Positions 23,317-31,114 of a stretch of 33,797 nucleotides of DNA are shown in pieces (positions within the stretch are counted from its first letter, which is position 1; each line of letters starts with the position of its first letter). The DNA comes from Salinicola salarius. Its GTDB lineage: Bacteria; Pseudomonadota; Gammaproteobacteria; Pseudomonadales; Halomonadaceae. A model generated the notes under the pieces. That model ran no database searches. It saw nothing but the letters and a program-made list of their open reading frames with translations, and was not told where the DNA came from. Location of the stretch: assembly GCF_002179555.1 (NCBI RefSeq), contig NZ_NHOU01000020.1, forward strand, positions 28,893-62,689, given 5' to 3'. The position numbers and the translations under genes are program-made.

Positions 23317-25490
23317 TTTCTGAGCTGCCTGGGCGGCAGCGAACCGCGCCGTGCTCAACGTCGAGCAGACCGTTCGTTTCTGAGCTGCCTGGGCGGCAGC
23401 GAACTTCAATATCCAGTAGTGCATCGCGCGCCGGCATTTCTGAGCTGCCTGGGCGGCAGCGAACTTCGTGCGCTCGGTCATCTACGACACACCCTGTTTC
23501 TGAGCTGCCTGGGCGGCAGCGAACGCGGATCGGGTAGCGAACACGGTGCTTCGATCTTTCTGAACTGCCTGGGCGGCAGCGAACGTGTCCCGGTTCATCT
23601 GGTTCTCGATCATCTCTTTCTGAGCTGCCTGGGCGGCAGCGAACATCGCCTGGTTGTCGCCGCCGTCGAGCACCTGTTTCTGAGCTGCCTGGGCGGCAGC
23701 GAATGCTGTAGGGCGGGGCTTCGAGTTCGCCCTTGATTTCTGAGCTGCCTGGGCGGCAGCGAACCCGGGGCAGCACGCGCAGGGTGTCCTCGTTGCTTTC
23801 TGAGCTGCCTGGGCGGCAGCGAACGTGTCCCGGTTCATCTGGTTCTCGATCATCTCTTTCTGAGCTGCCTGGGCGGCAGCGAACATCGCCTGGTTGTCGC
23901 CGCCGTCGAGCACCTGTTTCTGAGCTGCCTGGGCGGCAGCGAACGTCAAGGGCTTCCCGGGGACTGTCGCGCCTCCTTTCTGAGCTGCCTGGGCGGCAGC
24001 GAACGCTCGCGATGGCTTCGAGCGGGTGTACGACGATTTCTGAGCTGCCTGGGCGGCAGCGAACATGCGCGAGTTCATTGCGGCGTCCAAGGCGCTTTTC
24101 TGAGCTGCCTGGGCGGCAGCGAACATTTTACTGCCCGACTCCTACCCTTGCCGGCCTTTCTGAGCTGCCTGGGCGGCAGCGAACATGACGGCGACACGTT
24201 CCGCGCCAACGTCCAATTTCTGAGCTGCCTGGGCGGCAGCGAACCTGCTTTGCGGGACTTCCGCGAAGCGTCGATGATTTCTGAGCTGCCTGGGCGGCAG
24301 CGAACAATCTCGCGGTGGATCTCGAGCGCGGCCAGCATTTCTGAGCTGCCTGGGCGGCAGCGAACACCGCCTGGTTGTCGCCGCCGTCGAGCACCTGTTT
24401 CTGAGCTGCCTGGGCGGCAGCGAACGTCAAGGGCTTCCCGGGGACTGTCGCGCCTCCTTTCTGAGCTGCCTGGGCGGCAGCGAACGCTCGCGATGGCTTC
24501 GAGCGGGTGTACGACGATTTCTGAGCTGCCTGGGCGGCAGCGAACATGCGCGAGTTCATTGCGGCGTCCAAGGCGCTTTTCTGAGCTGCCTGGGCGGCAG
24601 CGAACATTTTACTGCCCGACTCCTACCCTTGCCGGCCTTTCTGAGCTGCCTGGGCGGCAGCGAACATGACGGCGACACGTTCCGCGCCAACGTCCAATTT
24701 CTGAGCTGCCTGGGCGGCAGCGAACAATCTCGCGGTGGATCTCGAGCGCGGCCAGCATTTCTGAGCTGCCTGGGCGGCAGCGAACACTGAGTCGTTGGCG
24801 TCGGCGTCGCAAAGAATTTTCTGAGCTGCCTGGGCGGCAGCGAACGGTCCGACCGACTGGAACGACTACGCGCAGCTTTTCTGAGCTGCCTGGGCGGCAG
24901 CGAACTAAGCCTGACGCATGGCGTCGATCCGCGTCTCTTTCTGAGCTGCCTGGGCGGCAGCGAACTCGACCGACCGCGAGATCGCCGGCGGCGGGCTTTT
25001 CTGAGCTGCCTGGGCGGCAGCGAACCCATGTCGTCGTCCTCGTCTTTGTCAGCGTCGTTTCTGAGCTGCCTGGGCGGCAGCGAACGCCTTCATGGAGCAG
25101 GAGGTGCGCGTTATCGATTTCTGAGCTGCCTGGGCGGCAGCGCACGACCCTGATGGCGCTGACATCGATCAACTGAATTTCTGAGCTGCCTGGGCGGCAG
25201 CGCACGCAACCTGCATCGCTCGGGCGTCGGCTTTGTCTTTCTGAGCTGCCTGGGCGGCAGCGCACGCCAATCATCGTGTGTATGGGCGCATCTTGAATTT
25301 CTGAGCTGCCTGGGCGGCAGCGCACTGCAAACCAACCTTTCGCCTATCGACAATCTATTTCTGAGCTGCCTGGGCGGCAGCGAACATCGACAATGACGCC
25401 TTTCTTGATGCCGAGCATTTCTGAGCTGCCTGGGCGGCAGCGAACACATCGCTGTTCCCGAGGGCATCCTGCAGCCGTTTCTGAGCTGCC
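23317..25490 (-). CRISPR. Type I-F-like CRISPR array, 36 full repeats plus a truncated one
   Basis: The 28-bp repeat starts, on the minus strand, GTTCGCTGCCGCC and ends GGCAGCTCAGAAA. It has the I-F form: a CTGCC/GGCAG stem and an eight-base CTCAGAAA 5' handle. Repeats begin every 60 bases from 23317 to 24217, and, after a 33-base spacer, from 24278 to 25418. A 13-base remnant sits at 25478-25490. All 36 spacers are 32 bases except spacer 16 (24245-24277). Counting duplicates once leaves 27 different spacers. Repeats 5 (23557), 7 (23677) and 31-34 (25118-25325) carry point changes. By I-F convention transcription runs on the minus strand, so the newest spacers lie on the right, where the leader is missing. 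No cas gene is in the window. Confidence 0.98.
23885..24757. repeat. Tandem duplication of an eight-spacer block inside the array
   Basis: Spacers 10-17 (23885-24337) and 18-24 (24366-24757) are the same series in the same order. The second copy lacks the counterpart of spacer 16, the only 33-base spacer. Its first spacer differs from spacer 10 by one base (T to C at its second position). A smaller duplication precedes it: spacers 5-6 (23585-23676) recur exactly as spacers 9-10 (23825-23916), so one spacer occurs three times. Confidence 0.97.
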
Positions 25491-25625
25491 CAGCCATTCG
25501 CCCAGGTCACCACTTCAATGAGGCCGCTGCAGCTTACGGCAAGCTCCGTCTTGATCCGTGTCAATGGACAAGGTTCGAATCTGCGCTAGGTTAAGATATA
25601 CATCACTCTGCAGGAGCCCTGCCGC
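25491..25625. other. Broken junction at the leader side of the CRISPR array
   Basis: The last repeat is cut after 13 bases and continues into unrelated sequence. No A/T-rich leader, which I-F arrays normally have here, is visible. A minus-strand frame from TTG 25564 (LTRIKTELAVSCSGLIEVV) runs into the array but has no recognisable family. AGGAG at 25612-25616 is the ribosome site of the next gene. Confidence 0.6.
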
Positions 25626-26069
25626 ATGGCCAGGCACACGTCATTTCCTAAGCAATCCTCGCGGTCTGCCACCGCCTGGCATCGCTTTGGTCTGGTCATC
25701 CTGCTGGGCATGGTGCTACTGCTCTCTAGCGCCGCCACAATGGCAGATGACCCCTCCTCGGCAGATGCTCCCTCCTCTACTGAGTCTGGCCAGGTTGGCG
25801 TTGAGCCTCACGCAGATACGCACTCGAACACCGAGTTCATCAACGCAGACTATCCTCAACCGCGATGCCACCATGGCCATGGCACTCGTAATGTCGGCAG
25901 CGCCCTGTTGCGCCTGGAGCGCCAGGACTTGGAGCTCGAGCCCCTTCCCTTGAGCATGACGGCCCCGGCCATAGCGCCCCGGGTTGTCACCGCCAGCGGC
26001 TCGCCAAGTGCCCCTCCCTCACCCTCCTCGGTTCCTGTCTACCTTTTGACCCAACGCTACAGAGTCTAA
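25626..26069 (+). CDS. Exported protein of unknown function at the start of the metal island
   Basis: A 147-residue protein with an N-terminal signal or anchor (WHRFGLVILLGMVLLLSSA, probable cleavage after ATMA near residue 40). The rest is hydrophilic, Ser/Pro/Ala rich and low in predicted structure. A short histidine cluster RCHHGHGTRNVGSALLRLER near residues 79-98 could bind metal, which would fit the neighbouring copper genes, but this is inference. The ending PSPSSVPVYLLTQRYRV is not recognised. AGGAG lies eight bases before ATG 25626. It is the first gene right of the CRISPR break, on the same strand as the metal genes. Confidence 0.65.
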   Translation: MARHTSFPKQSSRSATAWHRFGLVILLGMVLLLSSAATMADDPSSADAPSSTESGQVGVEPHADTHSNTEFINADYPQPRCHHGHGTRNVGSALLRLERQDLELEPLPLSMTAPAIAPRVVTASGSPSAPPSPSSVPVYLLTQRYRV

Positions 26070-26275
26070 GTCGACCTCGTATCTCCATCTCGCGCTTCCA
26101 GCCGTGGCCGCGTGGGAGAAAACCCGTGCCCGCCCCACATTGATCCAGGCAACTGCCGGAGTGGCCGCTGTGTGTGCAGAGACTCTTCCCACCATGAGAA
26201 GTGCATGCACATTCGCAACCACACCCGAGTGCTCGGTATCGGGTACGGCTTAGCGGACGTCACGAGGAAGACTTT

Positions 26276-26629
26276 ATGGACGCACTGTTTTACTTCCTGC
26301 TTTGGGCAGCAATCCTCTTCTTGATGATGCGGTTCGGCTGTGGCGCCCACGTCATGGGGCACAGCCATGGCAGGACCAAACACGACAACGATAGCCCAGG
26401 GAATCAACGTGCAACTGAAGGGCTGGAGTGGATTCCGCCAGCCGAGGACGTCGACCCCGTCTGCGGCAAGACCGTCAGAACGAAAGGGGCCAAGCCAAGC
26501 GTCCACGATGGCCACGTCTTTTACTTCTGCTCTCGTGACTGCCGGGAGCGCTTCGAGGCCGCGCCCGAACAGTATCTCGTCCCTGGTGCAACGGCCTCGC
26601 CCCTCCAACCGGAGAACAAAGATGCCTGA
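26276..26629 (+). CDS. YHS-domain membrane protein
   Basis: A 117-residue protein. An N-terminal membrane segment (MDALFYFLLWAAILFLMMRF) is followed by a His-containing linker and a YHS domain at about 59-101. The domain shows VDPVCGKTV, HDGHVFYFCSRDCRERFEA and PEQYL, with Cys63, Cys85 and Cys89 as likely metal ligands. YHS domains bind copper or other heavy metals and often accompany copper ATPases. GAGGAAG precedes ATG 26276; the frame is open further upstream to 26201 but without a ribosome site. Its stop codon overlaps the start of the DUF5676 gene by eight bases, so the two are probably translated together. A 206-base gap upstream contains no supported gene. Confidence 0.85.
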   Translation: MDALFYFLLWAAILFLMMRFGCGAHVMGHSHGRTKHDNDSPGNQRATEGLEWIPPAEDVDPVCGKTVRTKGAKPSVHDGHVFYFCSRDCRERFEAAPEQYLVPGATASPLQPENKDA

Positions 26630-26960
26630 TGCCAATGCTCCGTTGACAGCCAAGCCCCGTTCAGGAACTCGCTTGCCGGTTCAGGCAACGCCGCGGATTC
26701 CCATGATCGCACTCGGGATGAGCCTGGGGCTGTTCCTGGCCGTAACCTTCATCCTTTGCGTCGGCTTCGATCTGCTGTTTCCCGACCAGGCGATGTATAA
26801 GAGCTGGCTGCGCTTGTTGCCAGGCTTCACTTGGCTCAGCTGGTCAAGCTTCTTCCTGGGGCTGGTCGAAAGTTTCGGCTACGGCTGGTACATCGCCCTG
26901 GTCTTCGGCCCGCTATACAACTTCTTTGTCACACGCCTCAACCGACACAGCGGAGCGTAG
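26622..26960 (+). CDS. DUF5676 family membrane protein
   Basis: A 112-residue inner-membrane protein with two membrane regions, about 27-53 and 72-104. The stretches IPMIALGMSLGLFLAVTFIL, LLPGFTWLSWSSFFLGLVES and YGWYIALVFGPLYNFF match the DUF5676 family closely. Members are commonly found next to copper or heavy-metal ATPases; biochemical function is not known. GGAGA precedes ATG 26622, and the gene overlaps the YHS gene by eight bases. The longer open frame upstream is the shadow of the YHS gene. Confidence 0.85.
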   Translation: MPDANAPLTAKPRSGTRLPVQATPRIPMIALGMSLGLFLAVTFILCVGFDLLFPDQAMYKSWLRLLPGFTWLSWSSFFLGLVESFGYGWYIALVFGPLYNFFVTRLNRHSGA

Positions 26961-27085
26961 GCCATGAACGAATCCATCACTCAATACCGAAGGCCTCAAC
27001 GCATGCGTGCGGCGTTGATTCCATTCCACTGAAGAGGTCGGAAACTGTCCGGGATCAAGAGCCGCCTACTTTCATCTACCTTCTC

Positions 27086-27117
27086 TTGACCCTTGGGTTA
27101 CCCGCAGGCTTTAGCCT
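27086..27117 (+). promoter_or_regulatory. MerR-family (CueR-like) metal-responsive promoter
   Basis: TTGACC (27086-27091) and TAGCCT (27112-27117) are separated by 20 bases, the overlong spacer typical of MerR-type promoters. The E. coli copA promoter has the same -35 and a very similar -10 (TAACCT). The spacer holds an imperfect dyad, CCTTGGG-TTA-CCCGCAGG, where a MerR dimer would bind. The start would be near 27124, ahead of the SHOCT and ATPase genes. No MerR gene lies in the window. Overlapping palindromes CAGGCTTTAGCCTG and CCTGACGTCAGG follow. Confidence 0.65.
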
Positions 27118-27159
27118 GACGTCAGGGCAAAGTAAGTAACAAGAAAAGGAGATCCGACC

Positions 27160-27414
27160 ATGTGGGGCGACATGATGGCGTATATGGGGAGTTACGGCTG
27201 GGGGCATATGCTCTTCGGCGGGCTCATGATGGTGTTGTTCTGGGGCATCGTCATTGCCTTGGCCGTTCTCCTGGTGCGTGGCCTGACCCGAGGCCGGGGC
27301 GAGCCATTTTCTCAACGGCGGCCAACGGCCCTGGACCTTCTTCAAGAACGCTACGCCCGGGGAGAAATCGACCGCGAGGAGTACGAGCAACGCAAGCGCG
27401 ATCTTCTGCTTTGA
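27160..27414 (+). CDS. SHOCT-domain membrane protein
   Basis: An 84-residue protein. Residues 1-15 are Met/Gly/Trp rich (MWGDMMAYMGSYGWGHM), a membrane segment covers about 17-41 and a C-terminal SHOCT motif lies at 56-83 (ALDLLQERYARGEIDREEYE). SHOCT motifs occur at the ends of many small membrane proteins and are thought to mediate oligomerisation. The methionine-rich start may coordinate copper, as inferred from context. AAAAGGAGATCCGACC before ATG 27160 is a strong ribosome site. It is the first gene after the MerR-type promoter and lies 100 bases before the ATPase gene. Confidence 0.88.
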   Translation: MWGDMMAYMGSYGWGHMLFGGLMMVLFWGIVIALAVLLVRGLTRGRGEPFSQRRPTALDLLQERYARGEIDREEYEQRKRDLLL

Positions 27415-27455
27415 TCGCACCTCCTGATTATTGGATACGGCACTATTAGTTTCGA

Positions 27456-27471
27456 CCCTATCGAGATAGGG
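27456..27471. promoter_or_regulatory. Palindrome upstream of the P-type ATPase gene
   Basis: CCCTATC and GATAGGG form a 7-bp inverted repeat around GA, 44 bases before the ATPase start codon. A two-base loop is too short for a stable RNA hairpin, so an operator is likelier. No -35/-10 pair with normal spacing was identified around it. Confidence 0.35.
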
Positions 27472-27514
27472 CCACGAGGTTGAATCAAGACGCGGAAGCG
27501 ACGGAGACGATTCC

Positions 27515-29923
27515 ATGACGCAACACCAACACGACCATTGTCACGGGCATGCCTCGCACGAGGCACCGACACTAGGCAGCGGCGATACGGACCAACACGC
27601 CGCCGGCAGCCAGGGTGGCGCCCAATACACCTGCCCGATGCACCCGGAGGTCGTCTCCGACCAGCCGGGTGACTGCCCCAAGTGCGGCATGCACCTCGTG
27701 CCCGTGGGAAGCGACGACTCGCAGACGCATGACGGGCATGGTCATGGGGCCTCCGCGCCGGCCCACGGCGGCAAGTACGACAAGGTGCCGGCCGGGCATG
27801 CCGGCGCCGTCTACACCTGCCCGATGCACCCCGAGGTGCGCCAAACCACTCCCGGTGCCTGCCCCCTGTGCGGTATGGGTCTGGAGCTGGAATCGGCGGC
27901 GGTCGGCGATGAAGGGCCGAATCCCGAGCTGGTCGATTTTACCCGACGCTTCTGGGTCGCGGCCGTGCTCACGCTTCCGGTCCTGATTCTGACGATGAGC
28001 CCCTACCTGGGCCTCGGGGCCATTCGCGACTTCTTCGGTGAACGCAACGCGATGTGGATCGAGCTGGTGCTCAGCACGCCGGTGATCCTGTGGTCGGGCT
28101 GGCCGTTCTTCGTGCGCGGCTACAACTCCTTCCGCACCATGAACCTCAACATGTTCAGCCTGATCGGCATGGGGGTCGGCGCGGCCTATCTGTTCAGCAT
28201 CGTGGCGGTGCTGGTGCCGGGCGTCTTCCCCGACGGCTTTCGCCGGGAAGACGGCACCGTCGGCGTCTATTTCGAGGCCGCGGCGGTGATCGTCACCCTG
28301 GTACTGCTGGGTCAGGTGATGGAGTTGCGCGCCCGTGAAGGCACCGGCAAGGCGATCCGCGCGCTGATGGACATGGCCGCCAAGACCGCGCGGGTGATCC
28401 GGCCCGACGGCAGCGAAGAAGAGGTCGCGCTGGAAGACGTGCAGGTGGGCGACCACCTGCGGGTGCGCCCCGGCGACAAGGTGCCGGTGGACGGCGTGGT
28501 GGTCGAGGGCCGCTCCTCGATCGACGAGTCGATGATCTCGGGCGAGCCGGTGCCGGTGGAAAAGGTCAAAGACGACAAGGTCACCGGGGCCACGATCAAC
28601 GGCACCGGCAGCCTGGTCATGGAGGCCACCCGCATCGGCGCCGACACCATGCTCAGCCAGATCGTCGAGATGGTGGCTGCCGCCCAGCGCAGCCGCGCAC
28701 CGATCCAGAAATTCGCCGACAAGGTGGCGGGCAAGTTCGTGCCCGCGGTGATCGGCGTCGCCATCCTCTCCTTCATCGCCTGGGCGATCTGGGGGCCGGC
28801 GCCGGCGCTGTCCTATGCGCTGGTCTCGGCGGTGGCGGTGCTGATCATCGCCTGCCCCTGTGCACTGGGGCTGGCCACGCCGATGTCGATCATGACGGCC
28901 ACCGGACGCGGCGCGCAGGCCGGCGTACTGATCAAGAATGCCGAGGCGCTGGAAGGCTTCGCCAAGGTCGATACGCTGATGGTCGACAAGACCGGCACCC
29001 TGACCGAAGGCAAGCCGAAGCTGGTGGCGGTGCTGCCCGAGGAAGGGCATGACGAGGCCGAGGTATTGCGCCTGGCGGCCAGCCTCGAACGTGGCTCGGA
29101 ACACCCACTGGCCGAGGCCATCGTCGCCGGCGCCGAAGAACGTGGCGTATCCCTCGCCGATGCCACCGATTTCGAAGCCGTGACCGGCATGGGCGTCAAG
29201 GGGGTCGTGGACGGCCAGTCGGTGGCCCTCGGCAACGCCAAGCTGATGGCCGAACTGGGCCTCGATGGCGGCCGGATCTCCGAGACCGCGAACGCCCGCC
29301 GCGATGAAGGCGAAACGGTGATGTTCGTCGTGCTCGATGGCCAGATCGCCGGCCTGGTCAGCGTCGCCGACCCGGTGAAGGAGACCACCCCCGAGGCCCT
29401 GAAGGCGCTGCACAAACTTGGCTTTCGCATCATCATGGCCACCGGCGACAACGAGCGGACGGCCAAGGCGGTGGCCGGGCGACTGGGTATCGATGAGATC
29501 CGCGCCGACGTGCTGCCCGAGGACAAGGCCCGCATCATCCGCGAATTGCAGGAACAAGGCCGCAAGGTGGCCATGGCGGGCGACGGGGTGAACGACGCTC
29601 CCGCCCTGGCCCAGGCCGATGTGGGCATCGCCATGGGCACCGGCGCCGACGTGGCGATCGAAAGCGCCGGCTTCACGCTGGTCAAGGGCAACCTCGACGG
29701 CATCGTTCGGGCCCGCAAGTTGTCGCTGGCCACCATGCGCAACATCAAGCAGAACCTGTTCTTCGCCCTAGTCTACAACGGGGCCGGCGTACCGATCGCC
29801 GCCGGGATCCTCTATCCGTTCCTCGGCATCCTGATCGGGCCGATGTTCGCCGCCTTCGCGATGAGCGCGTCTTCGCTGTCGGTGGTGATGAATTCGCTGC
29901 GCCTGCGCCGGGTGAGGATTTGA
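27515..29923 (+). CDS. copA: Cu(I)/Ag(I)-translocating P1B-type ATPase
   Basis: An 802-residue inner-membrane exporter. The His-rich N-terminus is followed by two heavy-metal-binding modules of the Cys-Pro-Met-His type: [20 protein letters not shown] near 38-57 and [20 protein letters not shown] near 100-119. This SilP-like arrangement replaces the usual CxxC HMA domains. The transport motif CPC lies at 447-449 ([13 protein letters not shown]), the phosphorylated Asp491 in [11 protein letters not shown], and the hinge is [29 protein letters not shown] is the actuator motif. The His-Pro pair is in [13 protein letters not shown] with these N-terminal modules points to Cu+ or Ag+ rather than zinc. 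CGGAGACGATTCC precedes the ATG. The stop is two bases before the DUF2933 start codon. Confidence 0.95.
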   Translation: MTQHQHDHCHGHASHEAPTLGSGDTDQHAAGSQGGAQYTCPMHPEVVSDQPGDCPKCGMHLVPVGSDDSQTHDGHGHGASAPAHGGKYDKVPAGHAGAVYTCPMHPEVRQTTPGACPLCGMGLELESAAVGDEGPNPELVDFTRRFWVAAVLTLPVLILTMSPYLGLGAIRDFFGERNAMWIELVLSTPVILWSGWPFFVRGYNSFRTMNLNMFSLIGMGVGAAYLFSIVAVLVPGVFPDGFRREDGTVGVYFEAAAVIVTLVLLGQVMELRAREGTGKAIRALMDMAAKTARVIRPDGSEEEVALEDVQVGDHLRVRPGDKVPVDGVVVEGRSSIDESMISGEPVPVEKVKDDKVTGATINGTGSLVMEATRIGADTMLSQIVEMVAAAQRSRAPIQKFADKVAGKFVPAVIGVAILSFIAWAIWGPAPALSYALVSAVAVLIIACPCALGLATPMSIMTATGRGAQAGVLIKNAEALEGFAKVDTLMVDKTGTLTEGKPKLVAVLPEEGHDEAEVLRLAASLERGSEHPLAEAIVAGAEERGVSLADATDFEAVTGMGVKGVVDGQSVALGNAKLMAELGLDGGRISETANARRDEGETVMFVVLDGQIAGLVSVADPVKETTPEALKALHKLGFRIIMATGDNERTAKAVAGRLGIDEIRADVLPEDKARIIRELQEQGRKVAMAGDGVNDAPALAQADVGIAMGTGADVAIESAGFTLVKGNLDGIVRARKLSLATMRNIKQNLFFALVYNGAGVPIAAGILYPFLGILIGPMFAAFAMSASSLSVVMNSLRLRRVRI

Positions 29924-29925
29924 TC

Positions 29926-30171
29926 ATGCATGACGAAAAGGGGTGGCTGGAGCGAGGACCCAGCAAAGGCAGCTTCTGGCTCATGGTGGCGATCGCCCTG
30001 GCGGTGATGGGCTTCCTGCTCTGGGAGGAGCACAAGGTGCACCTGCTCGGTGCCCTGCCCTGGCTGATCCTGCTCGCCTGTCCGCTAATGCATGTGTTCA
30101 TGCACGGCGGACATGGAGGCCACGGGGGTCATGGCGGGCATGATGATCACAAGGGAGGACGCGATGAGTGA
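29926..30171 (+). CDS. DUF2933 small His-rich membrane protein
   Basis: An 81-residue protein with membrane segments at about 17-34 and 39-58, then the His/Gly repeat tail HGGHGGHGGHGGHDDHK. LLACPLMHVFMHGGHGGHG is the DUF2933 signature. The tail is a probable metal-binding region; members accompany copper ATPases. ATG 29926 has GAGG nine bases upstream. It follows the ATPase stop by two bases and overlaps the methyltransferase-like gene by eight, so the three are probably one translationally coupled unit. Confidence 0.85.
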   Translation: MHDEKGWLERGPSKGSFWLMVAIALAVMGFLLWEEHKVHLLGALPWLILLACPLMHVFMHGGHGGHGGHGGHDDHKGGRDE

Positions 30172-30823
30172 TGACGTACCCGCCTATGGGCTGTGGGGCC
30201 TGGTCATTCTCAACTCGGCGATCTTCATCTTCTTCGCCTTCAGCTTCTTCAAGCCGCAGACGCGCCGCGACTGGCGCTCGTTCGGGGCCTTCAGCGCCTT
30301 CCTGGTGGCGCTGTTCACGGAGATGTACGGCTTCCCGCTGACCCTCTACTTCCTCTCCGGCTGGCTGCAGTCGCGCTACCCGGAGGTGGACTGGTTCAGC
30401 CACGATGCGGGCCACCTGCTGGAGATGCTGTTCGGCTGGCAGGCCAACCCGCATTTCGGGCCGTTCCATCTGCTGAGCATGGTGTTCATCGCCGCGGGTT
30501 TCTGGCTCATCGCCGCCGGCTGGCGGTCACTCTATACCGCCCAGCGGCGGGGAGAACTGGCCACCACCGGGCTCTATGCCCATGTCCGGCATCCCCAGTA
30601 CGCCGGCTTCGTGCTGGTGATGACCGGCTTCCTGCTGCAGTGGCCCACCCTGCTGACCCTGGTCATGTTCCCGGTATTGGTGTGGATGTACTCACGACTG
30701 GCGATCCACGAAGAGCGCGACGTAGCGCGCCAGTTTGGCGACAAATGGCAGACCTACGCGGCCCGCACGCCACGCTTCATTCCGCACCTGCGGATGGCGA
30801 GTACGAGTGGCTGGCGCCTGTAA
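30164..30823 (+). CDS. Isoprenylcysteine-carboxyl-methyltransferase-like membrane protein
   Basis: A 219-residue integral membrane protein with about five hydrophobic segments. The conserved C-terminal core TTGLYAHVRHPQYAGFVLVM, followed by EERDVARQFGDKWQTYAART, is the ICMT/PEMT signature in which the RHPQY motif helps bind S-adenosylmethionine. Bacterial members near metal ATPases are common, but their substrate is unknown; bacteria lack prenylated proteins, so the name reflects fold only. AAGGGAGGACGCG precedes ATG 30164, which overlaps the end of the DUF2933 gene. It is the last intact gene of the ATPase unit before the Rieske fragment. Confidence 0.85.
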   Translation: MSDDVPAYGLWGLVILNSAIFIFFAFSFFKPQTRRDWRSFGAFSAFLVALFTEMYGFPLTLYFLSGWLQSRYPEVDWFSHDAGHLLEMLFGWQANPHFGPFHLLSMVFIAAGFWLIAAGWRSLYTAQRRGELATTGLYAHVRHPQYAGFVLVMTGFLLQWPTLLTLVMFPVLVWMYSRLAIHEERDVARQFGDKWQTYAARTPRFIPHLRMASTSGWRL

Positions 30824-30847
30824 GGACAAAATCCCAGAGGTGCAGTC

Positions 30848-31114
30848 ATGAAAAGCAGACGTTTTTCTCGTCGGCACGATCGTGGTCGTCAGCGACGACT
30901 CGCCCGGGGCTTCTTCTGCCCCTGCCACGGCTCCCAGTTCGACTTCGCCGGACGCGTGTTCAAGGCGGTGCCGGCGCCGATCAACCTGAAGGTTCCGCCG
31001 TACCGCTTCCTGTCCGAGTCCCGGATCGAGATCGGCGCCCACGACATCCTGACACTGAGAGGTATCCACTATGACCGCCAAAACATCCACCACCAAGCCA
31101 CCCACGGCTCATAA
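30848..31114 (+). pseudogene. Rieske iron-sulfur protein fragment (petA 3' end)
   Basis: An 88-codon frame starts [20 protein letters not shown], a basic sequence with no similarity to a Rieske anchor. From residue 21, [20 protein letters not shown] and [14 protein letters not shown] match the end of the ubiquinol-cytochrome c reductase Rieske subunit. Cluster-binding box 2 (Cys24, His27) is present, but box 1 (the CTHLGC half), the membrane anchor and the hinge are all missing, so no [2Fe-2S] cluster can form. The C-terminus runs past the normal end and overlaps the next gene by 44 bases. AGAGGTG precedes the ATG, so the remnant could still be translated. Most likely it is a deletion or recombination scar. 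Confidence 0.7.

Noticed and set aside
23100-25497. Several long open frames on both strands through 23.1-25.5 kb with repeated SELPGRQRT or FAAAQAAQK motifs
   Set aside because: They are translations of the 60-base CRISPR unit, which is a multiple of three and therefore stays open; they are not proteins.
26112-26324. 70-residue cysteine-containing frame before the YHS gene
   Set aside because: It overlaps the well-supported YHS start, has no ribosome site, and its cysteine pattern matches no known metal-binding family.
27572-29557. 661-codon minus-strand frame opposite the copper ATPase gene
   Set aside because: His/Arg/Asp-rich shadow of the ATPase codons without any family motif.
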